From NCBI GenBank assembly GCA_022821905.1, contig JAJECS010000022.1:1-64000 (forward strand): DNA of 64,000 bases, written 5' to 3'. Below, piece after piece: positions 51,427-60,482 of this stretch; position 1 is the stretch's first letter; each line of letters begins with the position of its first letter. The notes below the pieces were generated by a model. The model did no database searches. It was not told the origin of the DNA and worked only from the letters and a program-made list of their open reading frames with translations. The stretch comes from Chloroflexota bacterium. Lineage in GTDB: Bacteria > Chloroflexota > UBA11872. The position numbers and the translations under genes were made by a program.

Positions 51427-52440
51427 TCAGCGGGTGGACGGCACGCGCCGACCGTCCTGCACGATCATGCGGCCGTCGACGTAAACGGTCGGACGCGCGA
51501 TGACGCCGTCTTGATGAAACGGCACGTCCACGGTTCCACCGATGTGCAGGCTCGCCCCCAATGCCACGTGCGCCGTGCCTGCCACCTTTTCGGCTTCCAG
51601 GATGTTGCCGCTGAGCCGGGCATTGGGATTCGTACCGATCCCGAGCTCCGCCAGGTTTCGCGCCGCGTCACCCAGGTCCGCAAACACCGCCTCGAGCTGG
51701 GCGGCGCCGGACCCAGCCACTTCCGCGGCCAATCCGTCCCGCACGACGATTCGCATCGGCGGATCCGGGAGCACGTCCTCGATCATCGAGGCCGCGTCGA
51801 TCACCACGGTTCCCGTCGCAGTGCCCTCCACGGGAGCGATGAACGCCTCGCCCGCCGGCAGATTTCCCATGTCGCCGGGCGTCGTGAAGTGCCCCGTGTC
51901 GGCCATGGCGTCCCGTCCCACCGCGCCGAACGTCACGTCGCAGCCGCCCGGTGAGGTGAGCCTGATCTCCGCCCCGGCGCTCAAGCTGGCCGCGAGCTCT
52001 TCCGATTCGTGCGCAATGGCCGAGTAATCCGCCGCTAGCGTCCGCAGCGCCATCTCATAGGTGATTGACGGCATGCTCGCCACCCGTGCGCCTGCGTCCG
52101 TCGCCGCCGTGCGTGCCCGGGTGTGCGTCAGCGACTTCGACGTGGGCAGCACGCACACCGTCGCCGCCCCCATGGCCTCGGCCACCTCCGGCGGCGGCTC
52201 GCTGCCGTGGCGCTCGGCCACCGGCATCACCAGCAGCGTCGCGTCGCGCGCGTGCCGCAGCGCGCCAGCATGGAACAGCTCGCCGATGTCCCGTTTCGGA
52301 GGATCGGTCACGATCACCACCCGGTCGTCGGCCGTCACCGCCAGACACTGGCGCATCACGTTGTCGACCATCGCCGATTCGTCGGCGGTCAACCTCCGCG
52401 GTGGGTGCGTGTTCGGTCGCACAGATGAGACTTGACGCAT
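51427..52440 (-). CDS. M29-like (thermophilic) aminopeptidase family protein
   Basis: 337 aa. C-terminal motifs NLPAGEAFIAPVEGTATGTVV, ELGIGTNPNARLSGNILEAEKVAGTAHVALG fit the M29/leucyl-aminopeptidase-like fold, which also includes dihydroxypyridine dioxygenases. Metal ligands expected from Glu, His and Asp in these stretches are plausible. It may cleave peptides or ring-open a heterocycle; the sequence does not decide. Start ATG 52440. Confidence 0.7.
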   Translation of the reverse strand: MRQVSSVRPNTHPPRRLTADESAMVDNVMRQCLAVTADDRVVIVTDPPKRDIGELFHAGALRHARDATLLVMPVAERHGSEPPPEVAEAMGAATVCVLPTSKSLTHTRARTAATDAGARVASMPSITYEMALRTLAADYSAIAHESEELAASLSAGAEIRLTSPGGCDVTFGAVGRDAMADTGHFTTPGDMGNLPAGEAFIAPVEGTATGTVVIDAASMIEDVLPDPPMRIVVRDGLAAEVAGSGAAQLEAVFADLGDAARNLAELGIGTNPNARLSGNILEAEKVAGTAHVALGASLHIGGTVDVPFHQDGVIARPTVYVDGRMIVQDGRRVPSTR

Positions 52441-52524
52441 TTGGTGTCTTCGATTCAGCGATCCGGGGAATGATATCCGCGGCGCGATCGCCGGCGCCTG
52501 GCCGCCGCGTCTCCGTCCCGACCC

Positions 52525-54030
52525 CTAGCCGTGCGAGAGAAACTGCGCGGCAAGCCCTACGACTGCGGCGTCGTGTCCAATGACCACCATCACTGAATCC
52601 GCCAGACGCTCGGCGCGCGCCGCACGCCCGTCGCCCCACCAAGTCGCCGTCGTGGCATCCACCTCCGACGACCCCTGTCCCAGGCCGCCGCCGACAAGAT
52701 GGTCGACCATCGCCGTCCAGAATTCGTCCAGGTCGCGCTCCGTATCCCAGCGAAACTTCATGACCAACAGCCCGTGGCCATCCTCGTTTTGATACAGGGC
52801 ATAGGCATCTCCACCCCATCCCGCAGCCGCTGCTGCCGCCTGCGGGACGGCCTGTGATCCCTCAAGCCACACGCTCACCATGAACTCACCAAAGACGTCC
52901 CGGCGCACCTCGCTCCAGCCCGGTGGCAGCGCGTCGATGAGCGTCGGCAGATTAACCTCCAGCGGCGCCTCTCCCGCCGCGTACTTGGCCGGATGCAATA
53001 TCTGCTCGGTTGACGCTGGCAATCGGGTATAGGCGGCGTCCACCGCGCGCCAACCGCCATCCAGCAATGCCGTCACAAAGGCGTGGCCCGACAGATAGGG
53101 AAAGAACAGCACGGCCTGCAGCGCCGGCGGCGAACGGGAGAACGCATTGTCCGGCGGCGGCGCGTACGATCCCAACTCGGCGAGCTGCTCGCGGCTCAGT
53201 TGCCGCATGGCGTACTGCAACTCGGCAACCGTCGCGTCGCCTTCGATAAGTGCCAGAAGTGCGGCCAGTGCATCTTGATTGCCTTCGACGCTCTCCTCCA
53301 GCGCATCCAAATCGAACGCGCGGTCCTGGAGGGCGTGCACGTACTCGTGCGCCAGCGTCACGATGATCATCGGGGCCGCCGCATCGTGGTCCCCGATGAT
53401 GACGATTTCCTCGGTCTCCGAGTCGTAGAAGCCCGCAACTTGCTCGGTATAGAGCGCCAGTTGCAGCTCGTAGAGATCCTGGTCGGGGCGAATCAGACCG
53501 AGCAGCTCCCACTCCAGTTGATCCGCCGCGGCCTCATCCGCCGGGTACTCCTCCTCGAGCTCGGCGGGCAGCCACACCGCAAACTCCTCGGGCGTCATCA
53601 GCGACGCCGGAACGTCCCACGGCTCGAGGCCACGCCAAGCCGCAAGCCTCGGGCCCATGTCCGCCAGCAGCGCCGCGAGCTCGGGCGCCACCGCGGACTC
53701 CGGCTGCGGCACGACCGTGGGGGTCGGCGTCGCCGACGGCGTGGGCGTGAGCACCCTGGGCGTCGGCGTTGGCGGCGGAGTCGGCGTGGCAGCTTCCGGT
53801 TCAGCAACGGCGGTGGGTGAAACCTCCGCGCGAACGCGCGTCGGGACGGCCGTCGCAGGCGCCGGCTGGGACTGGGTCGGAGCCGGGGGCGGCGTCCCGA
53901 CAATCGCCGCCACCACCGCGGGCGCTTCGACCTCGGGCCTCGCGTCGTCGGACGGGTCGCAGGCCCACGAAAGCGTCAGCACGAGCACCAGCGCCGCGAT
54001 CCACGACAGGCGTCCGCGCAGTGGCCGCAT
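52525..54030 (-). CDS. Lipoprotein with HExxH metallopeptidase-like domain
   Basis: 501 aa. ATG 54030 gives MRPLRGRLSWIAALVLVLTLSWAC, a signal with lipobox ending at Cys24. A TPTP-rich spacer reaches about 125. The catalytic domain has LAHEYVHALQDR, a zinc H-E-x2-H motif (about 258), and EEIVIIGDHDAAAP before it. Probably a surface-anchored peptidase. The frame runs to 54153, but those residues carry no signal sequence. Confidence 0.7.
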   Translation of the reverse strand: MRPLRGRLSWIAALVLVLTLSWACDPSDDARPEVEAPAVVAAIVGTPPPAPTQSQPAPATAVPTRVRAEVSPTAVAEPEAATPTPPPTPTPRVLTPTPSATPTPTVVPQPESAVAPELAALLADMGPRLAAWRGLEPWDVPASLMTPEEFAVWLPAELEEEYPADEAAADQLEWELLGLIRPDQDLYELQLALYTEQVAGFYDSETEEIVIIGDHDAAAPMIIVTLAHEYVHALQDRAFDLDALEESVEGNQDALAALLALIEGDATVAELQYAMRQLSREQLAELGSYAPPPDNAFSRSPPALQAVLFFPYLSGHAFVTALLDGGWRAVDAAYTRLPASTEQILHPAKYAAGEAPLEVNLPTLIDALPPGWSEVRRDVFGEFMVSVWLEGSQAVPQAAAAAAGWGGDAYALYQNEDGHGLLVMKFRWDTERDLDEFWTAMVDHLVGGGLGQGSSEVDATTATWWGDGRAARAERLADSVMVVIGHDAAVVGLAAQFLSHG

Positions 54031-54246
54031 CTTCAGCGATACCCAGCGCGCGCTGGCGCACAACGCGCGCGGCTTAGCGTGCCGCATGCGTCCTATCGTT
54101 GACCGCCTGCGGGAGATTGGAAACGAGCCATGCAATGGCAAGCCTCTCGACACAACGTCAGCGAGCGTATCTCCCCGGCTCGCGGCGCAGGGTGCCGGCT
54201 CCTACACTCGCGCCGCCTGGCCGAATGCCCCTGCGGAGCCGCCGCC

Positions 54247-55662
54247 ATGTCACCCGACGATCTGGCCTACGCGCGCGCCGTTGACATCGCGCGCTGGATT
54301 CGCACCGGCGAGCTGACCTCGCAAGCGGCGGTGTCGGCCAGCCTGGACCGGATCGAACGCACGGACGCGCGCCTCCACGCGTTCGTGGACCTGGCGCCGG
54401 AGCAGGCGCTGGCCGCGGCCGCCGAGGCCGACGCCGCCGTGAGCCGCGGCGACTCCCTCGGGCCGCTGCACGGGGTGCCGGTGGCCATCAAGGTGCAGGT
54501 GCAGGTGCGGGGGATGGCGTTCCACCGCGGCTCGCGGCTCTTCGCCGATGACGTGGGCGAGCGCGACGCCCCCGCCGTCGAGCGCCTCAGACGCGCCGGC
54601 GCCATCATCGTCGGCATGACCGCCATGCCGGAGTTTGGGCACCTGGCCTTCGCGCACAACCCCATGGGCCCGACGACGCGCAATCCCTGGAGTCACGCCC
54701 ATACCTGCGGCGGGTCCAGCAGCGGTTCCGCCGTCGCGCTGGCCGCGGGCTACGTGCCGCTGGTGCTCGGCTCCGACGGCGGCGGGTCCATTCGCATTCC
54801 CGCCAGCTGTTGCGGCGTGTTTGGCCTCAAGCCCTCCCTGGGCCGCGTGCCGTATGTGCCCATCGTCGGCGGCCGCGACGCGGTATCGCACCTGGGACCC
54901 ATGGCGCGCTCGGCGGCGGACATGGCCCTCGGGCTGGCGATCATCGCGGGGCCGCACGACGACGACCTGATTACGCTGCCGCCCGACGAGGCCGACTACC
55001 GCGAGGCGGCGGTCGCCGGCGCCGACGGCGCTCGGGTCGCGTGGGCGCCGCAGCTGGGCGCCGATGTGGTCGATGCGGAAGTGGTGGATATCTGCGAGGC
55101 CTCGCTCGACGCCTTCCGCGCGGCTGGATGCGAGCTTGCGACCGTTCCGCCGATGCTCAGCGACGCGACGCGCGAGTGGGCCACCCTGTTCACCACGCTT
55201 CTTGGCGCCCAGGTTGGGCACCGGATGGACGAGGTGCGGGCCGTCAGCGAGTCCAGCTTGCTCGCCGCCGCCGAAGCCGGGCTTGAGGTGTCCGGCATGG
55301 AGATGATGGCGGCCGGGTCGGCGCGGCGTCGACTCTGGGACGAGATGGCAGACCTCTTCGCACAGCACGACGTGGTGGTGACGCCCACGCTCTTGATGCC
55401 GCCCCTTCCGATCGACGAACCGGACGGCCGGCCCGCCGATCCCAACGTCTGGGCCCAACGCTGGTTCCGCCACGTCTACCCCTTCAACATGACCGGCCAG
55501 CCGGCGGCAACGGTCCCCGCCGGGGTCACGCGCGACGGTCTCCCGGTTGGCTTGCAGATCATCGGCGCCCGCCATGCCGACGCCGACGTGCTGCGCTTCG
55601 CGGCGGCCTTCGAGGCCCATTGGCCCCAGGCGCACGCGCAGCCGCCGACGCCTGAGGCGTAA
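54247..55662 (+). CDS. Amidase (amidase-signature family)
   Basis: 471 aa. The signature is complete: Lys in PVAIKVQ, Ser in GGSSSGSAVALAAG and the nucleophile Ser in SDGGGSIRIPASCCG. The Ser-cis-Ser-Lys triad hydrolyses amides; the substrate could be an aryl- or fatty-acid amide, or the gatCAB function, but no GatB or GatC gene is adjacent. Start ATG 54247 lies well inside an open frame from 54130; the extra N-terminal part is not family-like. Confidence 0.88.
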   Translation: MSPDDLAYARAVDIARWIRTGELTSQAAVSASLDRIERTDARLHAFVDLAPEQALAAAAEADAAVSRGDSLGPLHGVPVAIKVQVQVRGMAFHRGSRLFADDVGERDAPAVERLRRAGAIIVGMTAMPEFGHLAFAHNPMGPTTRNPWSHAHTCGGSSSGSAVALAAGYVPLVLGSDGGGSIRIPASCCGVFGLKPSLGRVPYVPIVGGRDAVSHLGPMARSAADMALGLAIIAGPHDDDLITLPPDEADYREAAVAGADGARVAWAPQLGADVVDAEVVDICEASLDAFRAAGCELATVPPMLSDATREWATLFTTLLGAQVGHRMDEVRAVSESSLLAAAEAGLEVSGMEMMAAGSARRRLWDEMADLFAQHDVVVTPTLLMPPLPIDEPDGRPADPNVWAQRWFRHVYPFNMTGQPAATVPAGVTRDGLPVGLQIIGARHADADVLRFAAAFEAHWPQAHAQPPTPEA

Positions 55663-55781
55663 CGCGCCATCGGCTACCATGACTCGGAAGATGGTCGTAG
55701 CCGGGCTGTCCCCGCCTTCAGTGTCCTCCGCATTTGCGGGTGGCGGCGCGCCGGGCGCGTCCGGTTCATGAAGGACAGGCG

Positions 55782-56903
55782 ATGACGAGTCGCTCCGGTG
55801 GTCTCGAAGGGGTCGTGGCCGGTACCTCGGCGATCAGCTCGATCGACGGTCTGGCCGGCAAGCTCACCTACCGCGGGATCGATATATTCGATCTCGCCAG
55901 TGACGCCACGTTTGAAGAAGTGGCGCATCTGCTCTGGCACGACGAGCTGCCGACGCAGAGCCAGCTCGACGGGCTGCTCAACGAGTTGTCCTCGGCCTAT
56001 GCCCTGCCGCCGCCGGTCGTTGACGCCTTGCGTCTCGTCCCCCAGTCCACGCCGCCGATGGACGCCCTGCGCAGCGGGGTCTCCATGCTGGGCGCGTTCG
56101 ATCCCGACCTTGGCGACAACTCCCTCGAGGCCAACGCCCGCAAGTCGGTGCGCCTGCTCGCGCAGGTGTCTGCCGTCGTGGCCACGTTCGCCCGGCTCGC
56201 CGCCGGCAACGAGCCGATCACCTCGGCGGAGGGCCCGGTCGCCGACGCGTTCCTTCAGATGTACACCGGGGAGCGCCCCGACGAGACCGCGGCCCGCGCC
56301 CTGGACGTGCTCCTGGTCTTGCAGGCTGACCACGAGCTCAACGCCAGCACCTTCGCGGGCCGTGTCATCGCCGCCACCCTGTCCGACATGCACTCGGCGG
56401 TCACCGGCGCCATCGGCGCGCTGCGAGGCCCGCTGCACGGCGGCGCCAACCAGGGCGTGATGGAGATGCTGATCGAAATCGGGTCGCCCGATGCGGCCGA
56501 GGATTGGGTGCGCGAACGGCTGGCCCGGCGCGAGCTCATCATGGGATTCGGTCACCGCGTCTACAAGACCGCCGACCCGCGCGCCACCATCCTTCGCGGC
56601 ATGTCCCGGGAGCTCAGCCGCACCTCCGGCCACCCCGAGTGGTTCGAGATTTCCCAGGTGGTCGAGCGCGTGATGATGGATGAGAAGGGGATCGATTCCA
56701 ACGTGGACTTCTTCTCCGCCACGGTCTACGCGGCGCTCGGGCTGCCGGTGAATCTGTTCACGCCGATCTTCGCCATGAGCCGCACCAGCGGGTGGACCGC
56801 CCACGTGCTCGAACAGCTCGGCGACAACCGGCTGATCCGACCCCGCGCCGAGTACATCGGCCACACGGACCGCGCCTACACCCCCATGGCGGAGCGCGGC
56901 TAG
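55782..56903 (+). CDS. gltA: Citrate synthase
   Basis: 373 aa, the size of short bacterial citrate synthases. Motifs: KLTYRGIDIFDLA, His in GPLHGGANQGVMEML, GFGHRVYKTADPRA and Asp region SNVDFFSATVYAALG. It condenses acetyl-CoA and oxaloacetate (a 2-methylcitrate synthase activity is possible). ATG 55782 has AAGGA seven bases upstream. It stands between the amidase and the rpmH locus, where dnaA is usually found in other bacteria. Confidence 0.94.
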   Translation: MTSRSGGLEGVVAGTSAISSIDGLAGKLTYRGIDIFDLASDATFEEVAHLLWHDELPTQSQLDGLLNELSSAYALPPPVVDALRLVPQSTPPMDALRSGVSMLGAFDPDLGDNSLEANARKSVRLLAQVSAVVATFARLAAGNEPITSAEGPVADAFLQMYTGERPDETAARALDVLLVLQADHELNASTFAGRVIAATLSDMHSAVTGAIGALRGPLHGGANQGVMEMLIEIGSPDAAEDWVRERLARRELIMGFGHRVYKTADPRATILRGMSRELSRTSGHPEWFEISQVVERVMMDEKGIDSNVDFFSATVYAALGLPVNLFTPIFAMSRTSGWTAHVLEQLGDNRLIRPRAEYIGHTDRAYTPMAERG

Positions 56904-56929
56904 CCCCGATCGTCGGGCGATCCGTTCGC

Positions 56930-56985
56930 GGTGAGCCCGCCTTTCCGTTCGTGGTGAGCCTGTCGGCAAGCTCTGTCGAACCACG
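56930..56985. repeat. Degenerate family-3-like repeat
   Basis: The stretch CCGTTCGTGGTGAGCCTGTCG ... CTCTGTCGAACCACG recalls the CCTGAGCTTGTCGAAGG core of copies a-c but is mutated. It has arms CGTGGT/ACCACG. It lies between gltA and rpmH. Confidence 0.4.
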
Positions 56986-57084
56986 CCCGCCAACGCCCTC
57001 AGCGGAAGCAAGGGTGCTCGTCCGTTCTCGCGCCCAGCCGCGCGCCGCCACGGAATCACCGAAGTCGGTCCAAGGGTCCCGCGG

Positions 57085-57093
57085 TGCTACACT
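57085..57093 (+). promoter_or_regulatory. Extended -10 (TGCTACACT) before rpmH
   Basis: TG-x-TACACT ends 43 bases before the rpmH ATG 57136. It would start the rpmH-rnpA-yidD-yidC-jag transcript. Confidence 0.45.
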
Positions 57094-57135
57094 TCGGGCT
57101 CGCGGCATGTCTTGTCGCCGCGCCCTTCCCCTCCG

Positions 57136-57270
57136 ATGAAACGCACGTACCAGCCCAAGGTTCGCAAACGCAAGCGTGAGCACGGTTTTCGTGCCCGCAT
57201 GTCCAGCCGGTCCGGGCGCGCGGTTCTTCGCCGCCGGCGGCGCAAGGGTCGCAAGCGGCTCACGGTCTAG
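57136..57270 (+). CDS. rpmH: 50S ribosomal protein L34
   Basis: 44 aa. The sequence [20 protein letters not shown] ... ending [13 protein letters not shown] is canonical L34. It is the first gene of the classic rpmH-rnpA-yidD-yidC-jag order. Confidence 0.95.
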   Translation: MKRTYQPKVRKRKREHGFRARMSSRSGRAVLRRRRRKGRKRLTV

Positions 57271-57318
57271 GCTGCTGACGCCCGGCATGGACAGCGGCTC
57301 CGTCGCCGCGAGGGTTCC

Positions 57319-57669
57319 ATGAGCGACTGCCATCGGCTTCGCCGCTCCGCCGACATCGCGCGCGTGCGGCGTCGCGGAACGCGCGTGGCCTCCCCCTATT
57401 TCGTGCTGTTCGTCGCGCCCGGAGGCGCTGAGACGACCCGTCTGGCCATCACGGCGCCGCGCCGCCTCGGCACAGCCGTTGCGCGCAACCGCATGCGCCG
57501 CCGCTTGCGGGCGGCGTTTCGGCCACACCTGGCAACGCCGCAACCGGTCGTCGACATGGTGGCGCAGGCGCGCCGACCGGCGGCCGACGCCCCCTGGCGC
57601 AGTCTCACCGGCGCTGTCGCCCAATCCCTGGCGCGGGCACGCGCCGCACCAGCCCCGAGTCCGGCGTGA
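57319..57669 (+). CDS. rnpA: Ribonuclease P protein component
   Basis: 116 aa basic protein. The R-N-R motif is in GTAVARNRMRRRLR; the N-terminal RLRRSADIARVRRRGTR is also typical. It binds the RNase P RNA for tRNA 5'-end maturation. It overlaps the yidD start by 4 bases (GTGA). Confidence 0.9.
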   Translation: MSDCHRLRRSADIARVRRRGTRVASPYFVLFVAPGGAETTRLAITAPRRLGTAVARNRMRRRLRAAFRPHLATPQPVVDMVAQARRPAADAPWRSLTGAVAQSLARARAAPAPSPA

Positions 57670-57875
57670 AGCGACTGGTGCTCGTGTTAATCCGCGGCTA
57701 TCAGCGGTGGCTGTCCGGGGCGTTTGGCGCTCACTGCATCTACGAGCCGACCTGTTCCGAGTTCGCCGCCGTCGCCGTCGAGCGCCATGGCGTGGCTCGC
57801 GGGCTCTGGCTCGCGCTGCGACGCATCGCGCGCTGCCATCCCTTCGCCGCCGGCGGCTTCGACCCGGTGCCCTAG
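57666..57875 (+). CDS. yidD: Membrane protein insertion efficiency factor YidD
   Basis: 69 aa. Signature CIYEPTCSEFAAVA and RRIARCHPFAAGGFDPVP are intact (three conserved cysteines). It lies between rnpA and yidC. It helps insert membrane proteins with YidC. Start GTG 57666. Confidence 0.92.
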   Translation: MKRLVLVLIRGYQRWLSGAFGAHCIYEPTCSEFAAVAVERHGVARGLWLALRRIARCHPFAAGGFDPVP

Positions 57876-57890
57876 CCGCGGATCTGAGCC

Positions 57891-59531
57891 ATGGAAGTCT
57901 TCTCCAGCATCGGCGAAACCTGGCAGACGTGGGCCGTCAACCCACTCAGCGAGGTGCTCAACATCATCCGCGACGGCGTCGGCAGCTACGCCGTCGCGAT
58001 CATCCTGTTCACGATCGGGATTCGCACGCTCATGGTCCCGCTCACCGTCAAGCAAATCCGCTCTCAGCGGCGCATGCAGGTCCTACAGCCCGAAATGGCG
58101 GAGATTCGCCGCAAGTTCAGAAACGACCGCCAGGCGCAGTCGCAGGCCACGATGAAGCTCTACAAGGAGCACGGCGTCAGCCCGCTCTCGGGCTGCCTGC
58201 CGATCTTCGTGCAGCTGCCGATCTTGCTGGCGCTCTACGGCGGCATCCTCACCCTCAGCGGCCGCGGACTTCTCAACGAGCAGTTCCTCTGGTTCAACCT
58301 GGCGCGGGAGGATGCGACGATTCCGGTCCTCGGCGAATCCAGCCCGACGGCCCCCACCGACGTGCTGCTGGCGACGACGTTTCCGATCACGCCTCTGGAG
58401 TCGCAGCTTGCCGCGGAGTTTGCCGGCCAAAACGCCAACTTCCGCTTCACCATCGACACCGTCGACCCCGCCGATTCGGCGGCCGCGGTCAGCAGCGGCC
58501 GCGCCAGTGCGGCGTTCGTCCAGGAGCGGCAGGCGCTCGCCGACTATCCCCCGGGCACCTCGGAGGCTCGGCTCGTGCAGGCAGCCGCGTTCGTCGTCGA
58601 GCGCGATCGCCCGCTCACCCGGCTCACGAAGGTCGAAGCCGCCCAGATTCTGCGCGGTGAGATCACTGATTGGTCGCAGCTCGGCCTGGGCGCCGGCCCG
58701 ATCAACATCTATGGCCTCGGAAACGACATCGGCACCCGCAACCTGCTCTCGGAGATGCTCCTCGACGGCGAGCCCATACCGCCGCGAATCATTCAACTGC
58801 GGGCAACGGTCGAGGACTACGTCGCGGAGCTCATTGCCGACCCCGGATCGCTCGGCATCTCCGGGCCGGTCGTGCATGACAACGTGCGCATGGTCAACGT
58901 CGAGGCCGAAGGCGCCGACCGCGCATTCTCCGCGAACGTGGCCGCGCTGCGTGACGAGAATTATTCCCTGGCCCGTGAGGCCTACGTCTACTGGGCGCCG
59001 GGTGAATCGGACGGCGAGAAGTTCGTGCAGAAGTGGTGGGACAGCCGGCAGGGGCAAACCGCCGCCGGCAACGCCGGGTTCACGCGCATCCCCATCCAGC
59101 AGGACGTATTCGGCCAGGGCGGCTTCTACATCTCGCTGCTGGCGCTGCTCGCCGGTGCCTTCCAGTTCGTGCAGGCCCGGATGATGGCTTCACGCACGGC
59201 CGAGGGCCAGCAGGCGACGGTGAATCGGGTCATGCAATTCATGCCGATCATCGTGGTCATCTTCGCCTGGTCGTTTCAGGCGGGCCTGGTGCTCTATTGG
59301 GTGATTTCCAGCATCATTGCCATCGTGCAGCAATACTTCACCACCGGAACCGGGGCGCTGATTCCCGCGCACTGGCCCATCGCCCGCGACCTGACGGCCC
59401 GCCAGGCCGCCCCGACCCCGGCAAAGACCTCGGAAGACAAGGAAACCAGCGAGGCCGCGAGCCAAAGCCCAGGTGAGGGCGTGGCGACAACCCCGCAGCG
59501 GCGGCGACGCCGAAGGAGGCGCAGTGGCTGA
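57891..59531 (+). CDS. yidC: YidC/Oxa1 insertase with an inserted PstS-like binding domain
   Basis: 546 aa, far longer than the 250-300 aa of single-layer YidC. YidC core: TM1 about 33-55 with a positively charged loop (56-95), TM2 SPLSGCLPIFVQLPILLALY (97-116), then FLWFNLARE (132-140). Residues about 148-402 are PstS-like: TTFPITPLESQLAAEFAGQ, RLTKVEAAQILRGEITDW, DPGSLGISGPVVHDN, then EKFVQKWWDS...AGFTRI. TM3 (411-429, FYISLLALLAGAFQFVQAR), TM4 and TM5 follow, then a basic tail. The domain thus sits in the extracytoplasmic TM2-TM3 loop. Confidence 0.93.
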   Translation: MEVFSSIGETWQTWAVNPLSEVLNIIRDGVGSYAVAIILFTIGIRTLMVPLTVKQIRSQRRMQVLQPEMAEIRRKFRNDRQAQSQATMKLYKEHGVSPLSGCLPIFVQLPILLALYGGILTLSGRGLLNEQFLWFNLAREDATIPVLGESSPTAPTDVLLATTFPITPLESQLAAEFAGQNANFRFTIDTVDPADSAAAVSSGRASAAFVQERQALADYPPGTSEARLVQAAAFVVERDRPLTRLTKVEAAQILRGEITDWSQLGLGAGPINIYGLGNDIGTRNLLSEMLLDGEPIPPRIIQLRATVEDYVAELIADPGSLGISGPVVHDNVRMVNVEAEGADRAFSANVAALRDENYSLAREAYVYWAPGESDGEKFVQKWWDSRQGQTAAGNAGFTRIPIQQDVFGQGGFYISLLALLAGAFQFVQARMMASRTAEGQQATVNRVMQFMPIIVVIFAWSFQAGLVLYWVISSIIAIVQQYFTTGTGALIPAHWPIARDLTARQAAPTPAKTSEDKETSEAASQSPGEGVATTPQRRRRRRRRSG

Positions 59532-60384
59532 CCAATCAACCGACTCTTCCGACGCTCCGGAGAGCGTCGAGGCCTCCGGCGCATCCGTCGAGGAGGCGCT
59601 GCGCCAGGCCTTGCGGCAGCTCGATGCCACCATCGACGATGTCGACGTCGAGATTCTTTCCAGCGGCGGCTCGCGCCTGCTGCGCCGCGACGCCGAAGCC
59701 CGCGTGCGCGTGGTGCGCCGCGAGCGGCCCTTTTCCGCCACCATCGACGAGACCGAGCATGAGCTGCTCGCCGAGTCGGAACCGGAGCCTGAAGCACGCG
59801 CCGCCGAGCCGGCCGAGGTGCCGGCTGCCCCGCCTCCGCCCGACGACCCGCCGGCGCCCGAACCCGCGGAGGCGCCTGCCGCCGAGCAGCCCGCGCCCCG
59901 CGCCCGCGCGTCTCGCACGCTGGTCGAGAGCGGCGAAGAATTGCAGGACATCGTCGAGGATCTCCTCGTCGGCATGCTCGATCGCATGGGCTTCATTGCG
60001 GAAATCGAGCTCGTCGATGAGGATCCGCTCGCCTACAACGTCGTCGGCGACGACGATTTCTCCAAGCTGATCGGCCGCCATGGGTCCACGCTGCGGTCGT
60101 TTGGCTATCTCATCAACCTCATGGCCGGACGCCAGCTCGGCCAACCGTGCCGCGTGCTCATCGACGTCAACAGCTACCGCGCGCGCCGCGCGGACCACCT
60201 GCGCGAGCTTGCCGAGACCCTCGCCGACCAGGTGGACGAGACCCAGGAGCCCGTCACGCTGGAAGCCATGCCCGCCAACGAACGCCGGCTCATCCACGTG
60301 GCCCTGGCCGACGACGAAAACGTCCGCACCTACAGCATCGGCGAGGGCGACGAACGCCGGGTCGTAATCAGCCCCAAGGCCTAG
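59524..60384 (+). CDS. jag: Jag/KhpB RNA-binding protein (SpoIIIJ-associated)
   Basis: 286 aa. A Jag-N-like start (VEEALRQALRQLDATIDD) is followed by an acidic Pro/Ala spacer (about 75-130). The KH domain is about 170-235 (FSKLIGRHGSTLRSFGYLIN) and the R3H domain has ANERRLIHVALADD. It partners with YidC and KhpA in RNA binding and envelope control. GTG 59524 overlaps the yidC stop by 8 bases. Confidence 0.92.
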   Translation: MADQSTDSSDAPESVEASGASVEEALRQALRQLDATIDDVDVEILSSGGSRLLRRDAEARVRVVRRERPFSATIDETEHELLAESEPEPEARAAEPAEVPAAPPPPDDPPAPEPAEAPAAEQPAPRARASRTLVESGEELQDIVEDLLVGMLDRMGFIAEIELVDEDPLAYNVVGDDDFSKLIGRHGSTLRSFGYLINLMAGRQLGQPCRVLIDVNSYRARRADHLRELAETLADQVDETQEPVTLEAMPANERRLIHVALADDENVRTYSIGEGDERRVVISPKA

Positions 60385-60400
60385 AAGACCTCTGCTTCGG

Positions 60401-60438
60401 TCCCTTCCCCCTGGAAGGGGGAAGGTTAGGATGGGGGT
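60401..60438. repeat. Dispersed repeat, family 4
   Basis: CCTTCCCCC-tgga-GGGGGAAGG palindrome followed by TTAGGATGGGGGT. Same general type as 11676-11710. It lies after the jag stop and may terminate its transcript. Confidence 0.6.
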
Positions 60439-60482
60439 CAACGCCTGACGCTCAGGTGTGGCCGCTCGGCCCCGACGCTGGA

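Noticed and set aside
56904-57135. Replication origin next to rpmH
   Set aside because: dnaA is replaced by gltA here, no cluster of DnaA boxes (TTATCCACA-like) is visible, and recF lies 46 kb away.
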